Positions 1 to 5,453 of a stretch of 5,628 nucleotides of DNA are shown piece after piece (the first letter of the stretch is position 1; each line of letters starts with the position of its first letter). Below the pieces are notes generated by a model that did no database searches, was not told the DNA's origin, and saw nothing but the letters and a program-made list of their open reading frames with translations. The stretch is from Halobacteriales archaeon QH_10_70_21 (GTDB lineage Archaea > Halobacteriota > Halobacteria > Halobacteriales > Haloarculaceae), in the NCBI GenBank assembly GCA_003021325.1, contig PXQM01000104.1:1-5628 (forward strand), read 5' to 3'. The position numbers and the translations under genes are program-made.

Positions 1-252
1 GCTCGCTGCCTCGATGGCCGCCTCGCGGGTCTCGAAGCCCCGCGGCATCGGCGACTCGAAGGCGACCTGGACCGTCCGGTCGCCGAGCTCCTGTGTCGTC
101 CCCCCGCTGTCGACCTCGTAGAAGGCGTCGCAGACCCACACGTAGGGCGCCTCGTCGTCCGGGGCCCCCTGGAACTGCGGCGGCTCCTCGCCCCGTTCGT
201 ACAGCGTGCCCGTCAGGTCCGTCCCGCGGGCCGAACCCCGTATCTGTAGCAT
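1..252 (-). CDS. Uncharacterised haloarchaeal protein, N-terminal 84 residues (3' end outside window)
   Basis: An open minus-strand frame runs from ATG at 252-250 to the window edge, giving 84 codons without a stop; the C-terminus is missing. The visible protein starts MLQIRGSARGTDLTGTLYER and contains APYVWVCDAFYEVDSGG (about residues 36-52) and VAFESPMPRGFETREAAIEA (about 63-82). It is acidic, with no signal peptide or membrane segment. From memory it resembles a small conserved haloarchaeal family of unknown function (possibly DUF7113), but that label is not verified. The start is supported by a TATA-like element about 26 nt upstream, which suggests a leaderless transcript. The gene follows the Lrp-like gene on the same strand after 60 nt and appears to have its own promoter. 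No function can be assigned. Confidence 0.75.
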   Translation of the reverse strand, partial: MLQIRGSARGTDLTGTLYERGEEPPQFQGAPDDEAPYVWVCDAFYEVDSGGTTQELGDRTVQVAFESPMPRGFETREAAIEAAS

Positions 253-274
253 ACACGAACTACGGCGGGCGCTG

Positions 275-280
275 GTAAAA
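275..280 (-). promoter_or_regulatory. TATA-like element for the gene at 1-252
   Basis: On the minus strand this reads TTTTAC, the only AT-rich run in a GC-rich 60-nt gap. Its centre lies about 26 nt before the ATG at 252, the spacing expected for an archaeal TATA box serving a leaderless mRNA. Seen by eye only; no transcript data. Confidence 0.5.
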
Positions 281-312
281 GGCGTGTGCCCGGTCCGGGG
301 CGCGGACGGTCG

Positions 313-546
313 TCACTCGATCATCGCGACGTACGTGTGGGTGTCCTCGACGCCCTCGAGGTTCTGGATGGTGGTCGCGGCGATGTTCTTCACCTCGCCC
401 GGCGAGGCGACGTCGACCTTCGCGATGATGTCGACGTCGCCGGCGACGATGTGGGCCGAGGTGACGCCGTCGATGGCCTCGATGTCGTTGGCGAGCCGGT
501 CGGCCTGGCCGGTGTGGGCCTTCACCATCACGTAAGCGACGACCAT
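313..546 (-). CDS. Standalone Lrp/AsnC ligand-binding (RAM) domain protein, trkA-linked copy
   Basis: This 77-residue protein consists only of the RAM (Regulation of Amino acid Metabolism) domain found at the C-terminus of Lrp/AsnC regulators. The DNA-binding HTH is absent, so it cannot bind DNA as Lrp does. Family members form beta-alpha-beta dimers or higher oligomers that bind amino acids or similar effectors between subunits. Visible signatures are MVVAYVMVKAHTG at the N-terminus, HIVAGDVDII (residues 32-41) and the ending GVEDTHTYVAMIE. The start at ATG 546 is preferred over the in-frame GTG at 555 for two reasons: a perfect GGAGGTG Shine-Dalgarno lies 6 nt upstream (the GTG is part of it), and the paralogue at 1334 starts at the same point (MVRAF). 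The gene begins 1 nt after the trkA stop, so the two are almost certainly co-transcribed. The likely role is as a ligand sensor working with the RCK protein; this is inference. TGA stop at 315-313. Confidence 0.9.
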   Translation of the reverse strand: MVVAYVMVKAHTGQADRLANDIEAIDGVTSAHIVAGDVDIIAKVDVASPGEVKNIAATTIQNLEGVEDTHTYVAMIE

Positions 547-547
547 C

Positions 548-1234
548 TCAGGCACCTCCCGTCGCGGCGGCGGTGTGCTGCTCGCCGACGATTATCTGCC
601 GGACGTCGCGCAGGACGCTGAAGTCGGCGATGACGACGACCCGGTCGCCGACCTCCATCGAGAGGTCCGGGTCCGGGATGGAGAGGTGGCCGTCGGCCTT
701 GCCGAAGGCGAGTATCCGGGCGTCGGCGGGCAGCTCTATCTCAGACAGCGCGTACCCCTTCATCGGCGAGTCGCTCGTGACCGTCAGCTCGACGAGCTGG
801 AGGTTCTGGGCGATGTCGGCGACAGCGCGGACGTTGCCGCCGACGAGGGCGTTCTTCGCGGCGATGGCACCGAGCCGCTCGGGGTAGATGACCTCGTCGA
901 CGTCGGAGGCGTACTTGTTGACGATGTACTCGCGGTCGTCGTCGTCGACCCGCATCACCGTCCGGCAGTCGTGGGCCTTGCCGACCATGCAGGCCACGAA
1001 GTTGACCACGAGGTCGCCGGACAGCGCCGCGATACCGTCGGTCTCGTCGAGGTCCTGCGCCAGGAGCGTCGCTTCGTCGCTGCCGTCGCCGTGGACCACC
1101 TCGAACCCCTCCTCCTCGAGGCGGCTCGCCTTCGTCTCGTCGGGTTCGATGATGACGGTCTCGTGGCCCTCCTCGCGCAGAACGCGGGCGGTTCGCATGC
1201 CGACCCGGCCCGCGCCGACGATAACGAATCTCAT
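548..1234 (-). CDS. trkA: TrkA family (RCK) potassium-uptake regulatory protein
   Basis: A 228-residue cytosolic protein with the standard standalone RCK layout. The RCK_N Rossmann fold (about 1-120) starts MRFVIVGAGRVG with the nucleotide-binding GxGxxG at G7, G9 and G12. Acidic E30 follows the second strand (TVIIEPDE), where it would hold the adenosine ribose, and HGDGSD lies at 48-53. The RCK_C domain (about 143-218) includes ELTVTSDSPMKGYALSEIELP and ends with GDRVVVIADFSVLRDVRQIIV. Such proteins bind NAD(H) or adenine nucleotides and gate Trk/Ktr-type K+ transporters at the membrane. K+ uptake is central to the salt-in strategy of haloarchaea. No TrkH-like pore gene is in the window. The frame stays open upstream to 1414, but ATG 1234 is chosen because the Rossmann strand begins there and a TATA-like element lies about 29 nt upstream. 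Stop TGA at 550-548; the RAM gene starts 1 nt later. Confidence 0.92.
   Translation of the reverse strand: MRFVIVGAGRVGMRTARVLREEGHETVIIEPDETKASRLEEEGFEVVHGDGSDEATLLAQDLDETDGIAALSGDLVVNFVACMVGKAHDCRTVMRVDDDDREYIVNKYASDVDEVIYPERLGAIAAKNALVGGNVRAVADIAQNLQLVELTVTSDSPMKGYALSEIELPADARILAFGKADGHLSIPDPDLSMEVGDRVVVIADFSVLRDVRQIIVGEQHTAAATGGA
553..559 (-). promoter_or_regulatory. Strong Shine-Dalgarno that sets the start of the trkA-linked RAM gene
   Basis: The minus strand reads GGAGGTG, a full 7-nt match to the archaeal anti-SD (CACCTCC), 6 nt before the ATG at 546. It lies inside the last codons of trkA. This fits a downstream operon gene that needs its own ribosome binding site, unlike the apparently leaderless first genes nearby. 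It also argues that the GTG at 555 is part of the SD and not a start. Confidence 0.75.
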
Positions 1235-1257
1235 GGCGCTCTCTACGACGACCGGGG

Positions 1258-1269
1258 TCAATAATGTTA
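1258..1269 (-). promoter_or_regulatory. TATA-like element for the trkA operon
   Basis: The minus strand reads TAACATTATTGA, the AT-richest patch between the divergent trkA and RAM genes. Its centre is about 29 nt before the trkA ATG at 1234, consistent with a leaderless or nearly leaderless transcript. It lies about 40 nt from the oppositely oriented element of the RAM gene, so both promoters share one 99-nt intergenic region. Confidence 0.5.
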
Positions 1270-1300
1270 CTCCGTGGCAGGGACGGCGGTCACACCGGGA

Positions 1301-1309
1301 AAGTTTTTT
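1301..1309 (+). promoter_or_regulatory. TATA-like element for the divergent RAM gene
   Basis: AAGTTTTTT is followed about 25-29 nt later by the ATG at 1334, the geometry of an archaeal TATA box driving a leaderless mRNA. No Shine-Dalgarno is seen just before the ATG (the preceding bases are AACCCGTACC), which fits leaderless initiation. Confidence 0.55.
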
Positions 1310-1333
1310 CGCCGGGGTCTGCGAACCCGTACC

Positions 1334-1564
1334 ATGGTTCGGGCGTTCATCATGGTCAAGACAGGCACCGGACACGCGGAGGCCCTCCTGGAGACCATCC
1401 GGGAGTTCGACCACGTCGCCGACTCCAACATCGTCGCCGGCAACTTCGACATCATCGTGGAGGCGGAGGCCGACGAGGTCTACGACGTCATCAACTCCGT
1501 CGCGACCGAAATCCGGAGCCTCGACGGCGTGAACGACACGAAGACGTACGTCTGTCTCGAGTAG
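1334..1564 (+). CDS. Standalone Lrp/AsnC ligand-binding (RAM) domain protein, divergent copy
   Basis: A 76-residue protein that is a single RAM domain without HTH, paralogous to the product at 313-546. Aligned by eye, 33 of the first 75 positions are identical, including MVxA, MVK, TG, IVAG, DII, DVxN-like turns and the ending TYV. Signatures here are MVRAFIMVKTGTG, NIVAGNFDIIVEAEADEVYD and LDGVNDTKTYVCLE. By family analogy it should oligomerise and bind an amino acid or other small effector; the ligand cannot be read from sequence. The two copies differ at likely pocket positions (for example H/N at 32, D/N at 37, V/F at 38), so ligand specificity may differ. The gene is divergent from trkA over a 99-nt region with promoters facing both ways. 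Its TAG stop directly abuts the TAG stop of the convergent pdhA pseudogene. An in-frame ATG upstream at 1274 is rejected because it lies before the TATA-like element. Confidence 0.9.
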   Translation: MVRAFIMVKTGTGHAEALLETIREFDHVADSNIVAGNFDIIVEAEADEVYDVINSVATEIRSLDGVNDTKTYVCLE

Positions 1565-2504
1565 CTACTCGGAGGGGTCCCCAAGCCGCCGGAGCCGGTC
1601 CTCGAGCGCCGGCGTCGGTTCCTCGTAGACGTGGTCGAAGAGGTCGTCGGGGTCGGGCTCGGCGGCCTCGGCTTCCTCCCGGGCGGCGTCGAAGTCCGCC
1701 TCGGCCGTCTCCCGGACCGACTCGACGAACCCGCTCTCGACGTGGCCGCCCGCCCGGAAGTACTCGACGGCGCGCTCGATGGGGTCGCGGGTGCGCCACT
1801 CGGGGAACGCCGCCCGGTCGTCGTAGCGGTCGGGGTCGTCGCTCGTCGTGTGCGGGCCGTCCCGGTGGGTGAGGCTCTCGACGAGCACCGGCGCGCCGGC
1901 CCGGGCGTCCGACAGCGCCCGGTCGACGGCCTCGTACACCGCGAGCGGGTCGTTGCCGTCGACCCGGTGGCCGTCGATGCCGTAGGCCTCGGCCTTGACC
2001 GCGATGGTGTCGCTTGCGGTCTGGCTCGATTCCGGCGTCGAGATGGCCCAGCCGTTGTTCTCGCAGAAGAACACCACCGGCGTCTCGAAGACGCCCGCGA
2101 AGTTGAGGCCCTCGTGGAAGTCGCCCTCCGAGGTGGCCCCGTCCCCGAAGTAACAGAGGACGGCCTCGTCCGTGTCCCGGTAGTTCGCCGCCATCCCCAG
2201 CCCCGTGGCGTGCGGAATCTGGGAGGCGATGGGGACGGCCTCCGGGAGCACGGGCACGTCGTGGCCGGAGCCGAACTCCGGGTAGCCGCGGCGGAACCGG
2301 AGGATGTCGACCATCGGCACTCGCCGCCCCGACCTGGGAGGCCTCCTGGCCCCGGAACGGGGGGTAGCCGCTCATCCAGCCCTGTCGCTGGAGGGCGAAG
2401 GCTCGCTCGTCGAAGACGCGGGCGCGGACCATCCCTCCGAGCAGCGACCGGGCGAGCTCCTCGTCGACGCTCGAGGGGTCGCGCTCGTCGATGACGCGGT
2501 GCAT
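1565..2504 (-). pseudogene. pdhA: Pyruvate/2-oxoacid dehydrogenase E1 component alpha subunit, broken by an internal deletion and frameshift
   Basis: E1 alpha decarboxylates a 2-oxoacid with thiamine diphosphate (TPP), working with E1 beta. Two pieces of one gene lie in different frames. Codons 1-61 (2504-2322) start MHRVIDERDPSSVDE and end at YPPFRGQEASQVGAA. The remainder (2320-1568, 251 codons) begins VPMVDILRFRRGYPEFGSGH and carries the TPP-binding motif GDGATSEGD ... CENN, the loop motif HTTSDDPDRY and a normal C-terminus ending RRLGDPSE. Between them a single base (2321) replaces a segment that in intact family members is about 23-24 residues and contains a DDWLFPTYR-like motif, whose Tyr-Arg pair contacts TPP. 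About 70 nt therefore appear lost, with a frame change. Everything else is well preserved, so the loss looks recent, unless it is a sequencing or assembly error. No E1 beta, E2 or E3 gene is adjacent, so this may be a paralogue of the main pdhA or a 2-oxoacid dehydrogenase (oxdhA) relative. TAG stop at 1567-1565. Confidence 0.85.
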
Positions 2505-2505
2505 A

Positions 2506-2524
2506 CCGGCCCTGCGAGGGCCGG
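2506..2524. repeat. Perfect inverted repeat abutting the pdhA start codon
   Basis: CCGGCCCT, a GCG loop, then AGGGCCGG: an 8-bp perfect palindromic stem with a 3-nt loop, 1 nt upstream of the pdhA ATG (2504-2502). It lies between a weak TATA-like TTTG run (about 2528-2533, minus strand) and the start codon. It could therefore be an operator covering the transcription start, or a 5' hairpin in the mRNA. In such GC-rich DNA, chance short palindromes are possible. Confidence 0.5.
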
Positions 2525-2580
2525 GGGCAAAGCCGTGACGGACGGACAGAGCAAAGAGCCTCGGCCCCCAACCTCCGGGT

Positions 2581-2892
2581 ATGGTTTCGGCCCTCGATGC
2601 GGTCGGATTGCTCGTCCTCATCGGCCTGAACACGTTTCTCGCTGCGGTCCTCACCCGGGTGTTCCGGGTCCGGCTGGAGACCCGCTGGGGCGGTATCCTC
2701 TACACGCTGCTCTTGACGCCGATAGTGCTGGTCGTCGTGACGCTCCTGCTCGGGCAGGCGCTGGGCCCGAACCTCGGCAGCCCCGCGACCGTCCTCGGCG
2801 TGACGGTACTGGTGCCGCTGACGCTCGGCATCGCCTTCGACTACTTCTGGATGCCGAACCCCGACGAGGTGGAGGTGCCCGACACCGTTTAG
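2581..2892 (+). CDS. Small three-helix membrane protein, haloarchaeal, function unknown
   Basis: A 103-residue hydrophobic protein with three predicted transmembrane helices: about 5-25 ([20 protein letters not shown]), 38-62 ([19 protein letters not shown]) and 67-90 ([20 protein letters not shown]). The short loop after helix 1 holds R26, R29, R31 and R35, placing it in the cytoplasm by the positive-inside rule. The tail after [14 protein letters not shown] is acidic. No catalytic or ligand motif is seen. It looks like a conserved haloarchaeal hypothetical family whose members share the [23 protein letters not shown] core, but no function is known to me. The ATG at 2581 fits a weak AT-containing patch (GCAAAG, 2551-2556) about 26 nt upstream. 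It is divergent from pdhA across 76 nt. Its TAG stop (2890-2892) overlaps the stop of the convergent tmk. Confidence 0.8.
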   Translation: MVSALDAVGLLVLIGLNTFLAAVLTRVFRVRLETRWGGILYTLLLTPIVLVVVTLLLGQALGPNLGSPATVLGVTVLVPLTLGIAFDYFWMPNPDEVEVPDTV

Positions 2893-3473
2893 CGGAGCCG
2901 CTCGACGGCCCGCTCGGCCTCGACGACGACCGCCTCGGGCGAGCGGGTGGCGTCGATGCGGACGAATCGGTCCGGCTCGGCCTCGATGAGCCGCTCGTAG
3001 TTCGCCCGGACGCGAGAGAGGTAGTCGGCCGTCTCGAACTTGTTCGTCGCGCCGGCGCGCTCGGCGCCCGTCTCCGGGGGGACGTCGAAGTACAGCGTGG
3101 CGTCCGGCGCGCGCGTGAACGGCTCGTGGACGCCCCGGACGTACTCCATCGGGCGTCTGACGACACCTTCGAGGGTCGCCCCCTGGTAGGCGTACCGGGA
3201 GTCAGAGTAGCGGTCGGAGACGACGAGCTTGCCCGAGTCGAGCGCCGGCCGGACGACCCGCGAGAGGTGGTCGGCGTGGTCGGCGGTGTAGAGGAACAGC
3301 TCGGCCACCGGGTCCGCCTCGTCGTCGCCGATGGAGCGGGCCACCGCCTCGCCGTACCACGAGTCCGTCGGCTCGCGCGTGAAGACGGTCTCCGCCTCCG
3401 GGAGGGAGTCCTGCAGGGCCTCCGCGACGGTCGTCTTGCCGCTGCCGTCGATGCCCTCCAGCGTGATGAGCAT
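2889..3473 (-). CDS. tmk: Thymidylate (dTMP) kinase
   Basis: A 194-residue cytosolic enzyme that phosphorylates dTMP to dTDP with ATP, an essential step in dTTP synthesis. It starts [15 protein letters not shown], with the P-loop at 7-15 (catalytic Lys K13). FTREPTD (31-37) is the dTMP-binding TREP motif. [15 protein letters not shown] (84-98) includes the DRY motif at 87-89, and [14 protein letters not shown] (127-140) leads into the LID region with [13 protein letters not shown] (144-156). Length is close to the usual 200-215 residues. The frame extends upstream to 3497, but ATG 3473 is preferred because beta-strand 1 and the P-loop follow at the usual distance. A TATA-like patch (about 3495-3500) lies some 25 nt upstream. 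It is co-oriented with the sensor kinase upstream, 48 nt away. TAA stop at 2891-2889 overlaps the stop of the convergent membrane protein gene by 2 nt. Confidence 0.95.
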   Translation of the reverse strand: MLITLEGIDGSGKTTVAEALQDSLPEAETVFTREPTDSWYGEAVARSIGDDEADPVAELFLYTADHADHLSRVVRPALDSGKLVVSDRYSDSRYAYQGATLEGVVRRPMEYVRGVHEPFTRAPDATLYFDVPPETGAERAGATNKFETADYLSRVRANYERLIEAEPDRFVRIDATRSPEAVVVEAERAVERLR

Positions 3474-3494
3474 ACCGGAGCCTCGGTGCCGACC

Positions 3495-3500
3495 CATATC
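3495..3500 (-). promoter_or_regulatory. Possible TATA element for tmk
   Basis: The minus strand reads GATATG, centred about 25 nt before the tmk ATG at 3473, in the 48-nt gap after the kinase gene. It is weak and short, but it would allow tmk to be expressed independently of the kinase. Read-through from the kinase is equally possible. Confidence 0.3.
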
Positions 3501-3521
3501 AGTGACCGGGTCCCCGGTCGA

Positions 3522-5336
3522 CTACTGGTCGGGCTGTGCCGTGATGGCCGCCTGCCGGTAGCGGTACGCCTGCTCGTCGGCTGAGCCCCCGGACGGCGCC
3601 GGCAGGTGGACCGTGACCGTCGTCCCGTCGTCGACGGTGGTCGTCACGAACCCGCCGACGCCGGTGACGATCCAGTTGACCAGCCACAGACCGATCCCCT
3701 GACCGTGCTCGAGCGGCGACTCGCTGCCGGTCCGCAGGACCTGCCGCTCGGTGTCGTCGATTCCCGGTCCGTCGTCCGAGACCCGGATTGCGACCTCGTC
3801 GCTCGTCTCGACGACGCTGTAGGTAACGTCCGGCTCCGGACCGGCGTGTTCGGCGGCGTTTTCCCCGAGTTCCCGGAGCGCGAGCCGGAGCCGGTCGGCG
3901 ACGACCGCGTCAAGGCGCTCGGGCGCCTCGACGTCGACCGACGCCTCCGGGTGGGACGAGCGGACCGTGGCTGCGGCGCGGGTCACCTCGGGGACGACGT
4001 CGCGGACCGAAACCTCGCCCGGGTTCCGCATCGCCGCCTCCAGGGTCCGGGCCTTCTCCGTCATGTCGACGAGGTCGGCCGCCGTCTCCGAGATGTACCC
4101 GGCCATCGTCGCCACGTCCTCGTCGACGTCGTCGACGGAGTCGGCAAACCCCTTGACGACGTTCATCTCGTTGCGGAGATTGTGCCGCAGGACGCGGCTC
4201 ATTACGCCGACCAGCCGCTCGCGTCGCTTCCGCATCGTCACGTCCCGGTGGAAGCCGGCGACGTGGGACACCACACCCGACTCGTCGGTGACCGGCGCCA
4301 CGGCGAGGTCGTTCCAGAACGGCGTGGAGTCGGCCCGGTAGCTCAGTAGCTCGGTCCGGGCCGGCTCGCTGGCCTCGACCGCCGCCCGTATCTCCTCGCG
4401 GGTCGCCACGTCCGTCGAGGGGCCGGCCAGGAGCCGGCAATCCCGCCCGAGCACGTCGCCCTCGCCGTACCCCGTGAGGCGCTCGAAGGCCTCGTTGGCG
4501 TACACGAGCGGCAGATCACCCACCGTCGCGTCGGCGAGCGTGATGCCGATGGAGGCGGCGTCGACGGCCCGGGTCATCGTTCGCAGGTCCCGTCGGCGCG
4601 CCGTCCGCTCGGTGATGTCACGGACGACGGCGACGACCCGCTCGGCGTCGCCCGTCTCGAAGGGCGACAGCGTGACCTCGACCGGGATCTCCTCGCCGTC
4701 CTTCCGTCGGTCGGTCCACTCGAAGGTGTGTGCGCCCGCCTCGGCGGCTCTGCGTATCTTCGCCTCGGCCTCCGCCCGCGTGTGCTGTCCCCCGGAGACC
4801 GCCGAGACCGGCATGCCGACCAGCTCCGCCCGGTCGTAGCCGAGCAGGTCGCAGTAGGCCTCGTTGGCGGTGAGTATCTCGTCGCTGGCCCGCTCGTGGA
4901 CGAGAATCGGGTCGCCGATGGCGTCGAGAAAGCGGGCCGGCACCACACCGTCGGGGTCCTCGACGCCCCTGGGCTCACGGGGGAGCCTCTCGACAAGCGC
5001 CTCGAGGGGCGCGTCGAACGCCGGCGTGGGGACGTACTCGTCGGCCCCGGCGTCGACGGCCGCGCTCCCGACCCGCGGGTCCGCGTCGCGGACGACCGCC
5101 AGGACGGGCACGGAGGGGTACCTCGTCGAGAGGTCGTCGATGATCCCGAGCCGCCCGGGCCCGTCCGGGTCGTGGACGACGACGAGACACAGCACCCTGA
5201 CATCCGCTATCTCGTCGCGCACCGCCTCGGCGCCGGAGACGACACGGACGTCCGGGTCGACCCTGCTTCCCAGCCGCCGGACCGACGGCGCGTCACCGAC
5301 CGCGAGAACGGTCCATTCGTCGGCGTCCGCGCTCAT
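3522..5336 (-). CDS. Soluble sensor histidine kinase: receiver-like, PAS, LOV-like PAS, HisKA, HATPase
   Basis: A 604-residue cytoplasmic kinase with no membrane segment. Residues about 8-120 form a receiver-like domain (VLAVGDAPSVR ... CLVVVHDPDGPG ... YVPTP). It has only one of the usual N-terminal acidic pair and a Thr (T104) in place of the conserved Lys before Pro, so it is probably a pseudo-receiver. PAS-1 spans about 133-245 (FLDAIGDPILVHE ... VVAVVRDITERT). PAS-2 (about 255-368) is LOV-like, with GRDCRLLAGPSTD and C300 at the photo-adduct cysteine position. The H-box is VLRHNLRNEMN with phosphoacceptor H385. The ATPase domain has the N-box LGENAAEH (N493), the G1 box DDGPGI (521-526) and the G2 box GQGIGLWLV (545-553). 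This is the usual haloarchaeal architecture for intracellular sensing, with phosphotransfer to a separate regulator that is not in this window. ATG 5336 is supported by a TATA-like element about 29 nt upstream. TGA/TAG-free throughout; stop at 3524-3522. Confidence 0.93.
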   Translation of the reverse strand: MSADADEWTVLAVGDAPSVRRLGSRVDPDVRVVSGAEAVRDEIADVRVLCLVVVHDPDGPGRLGIIDDLSTRYPSVPVLAVVRDADPRVGSAAVDAGADEYVPTPAFDAPLEALVERLPREPRGVEDPDGVVPARFLDAIGDPILVHERASDEILTANEAYCDLLGYDRAELVGMPVSAVSGGQHTRAEAEAKIRRAAEAGAHTFEWTDRRKDGEEIPVEVTLSPFETGDAERVVAVVRDITERTARRRDLRTMTRAVDAASIGITLADATVGDLPLVYANEAFERLTGYGEGDVLGRDCRLLAGPSTDVATREEIRAAVEASEPARTELLSYRADSTPFWNDLAVAPVTDESGVVSHVAGFHRDVTMRKRRERLVGVMSRVLRHNLRNEMNVVKGFADSVDDVDEDVATMAGYISETAADLVDMTEKARTLEAAMRNPGEVSVRDVVPEVTRAAATVRSSHPEASVDVEAPERLDAVVADRLRLALRELGENAAEHAGPEPDVTYSVVETSDEVAIRVSDDGPGIDDTERQVLRTGSESPLEHGQGIGLWLVNWIVTGVGGFVTTTVDDGTTVTVHLPAPSGGSADEQAYRYRQAAITAQPDQ

Positions 5337-5362
5337 CCGTCATGTGTTAACAAACATCAGAA

Positions 5363-5368
5363 CAAAAG
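5363..5368 (-). promoter_or_regulatory. TATA-like element for the sensor kinase gene
   Basis: The minus strand reads CTTTTG, centred about 29 nt before the ATG at 5336. The surrounding 5341-5370 stretch is the most AT-rich in the window. A second patch, TGTTAAC (about 5345-5351), lies too close to the start to serve a leaderless mRNA. The assignment is by spacing and composition only. Confidence 0.45.
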
Positions 5369-5412
5369 ACTTGCCCGAAACCGAATCGGACGAAACGTGA
5401 ACGGCCGACGGA

Positions 5413-5435
5413 CGTGCAGGGCCGGTGCCCGCACG
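5413..5435 (-). terminator. Hairpin downstream of the right-edge gene, possible terminator
   Basis: CGTGC, a bulged A, GGGC, loop CGGT, then GCCC GCACG: a 9-bp stem with one bulge, about 20 nt past the TAG of the gene at 5454-5628. No strong U-tract follows on the minus strand, only short T runs (CACGTTTCG) some 15-20 nt later. It could be a terminator, or a regulatory palindrome upstream of the kinase promoter. The rest of the 117-nt gap holds only the kinase promoter region. Confidence 0.3.
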
Positions 5436-5453
5436 CCGAGGGCGCCGCGTCGA

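Noticed and set aside
547..555. The GTG at 555 as start of the trkA-linked RAM protein
   Set aside because: It is part of the Shine-Dalgarno GGAGGTG. The ATG at 546 has correct spacing and matches the start of the paralogue.
575..1264. A 229-codon plus-strand frame antisense to trkA
   Set aside because: Its composition is a V/D/R-rich shadow of trkA codons with no motif; the minus strand clearly encodes the RCK protein.
1235..1414. A 60-residue N-terminal extension of trkA in the same open frame
   Set aside because: It runs antisense through the RAM gene and its promoter, has no RCK-like sequence, and the Rossmann strand starts exactly at ATG 1234.
1565..2320. A complete shorter protein starting at GTG 2320
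   Set aside because: GTG 2320 is an internal Val codon of the E1 alpha family. No well-placed Shine-Dalgarno or TATA element precedes it, and the product would lack the N-terminal region and a TPP contact.
1480..2571. Long minus-strand frames overlapping pdhA in the wrong phase
   Set aside because: The products are low-complexity R/P/S/T-rich shadows. The family motifs (GDGATSEGD, HTTSDDPDRY) appear only in the other frame.
2304..3584. A long plus-strand open frame of 426 codons across pdhA, the membrane gene and tmk
   Set aside because: Its translation is arginine- and glycine-rich with no recognisable motif. It lies antisense to clearly conserved tmk; stop-free frames are expected by chance in such GC-rich DNA.
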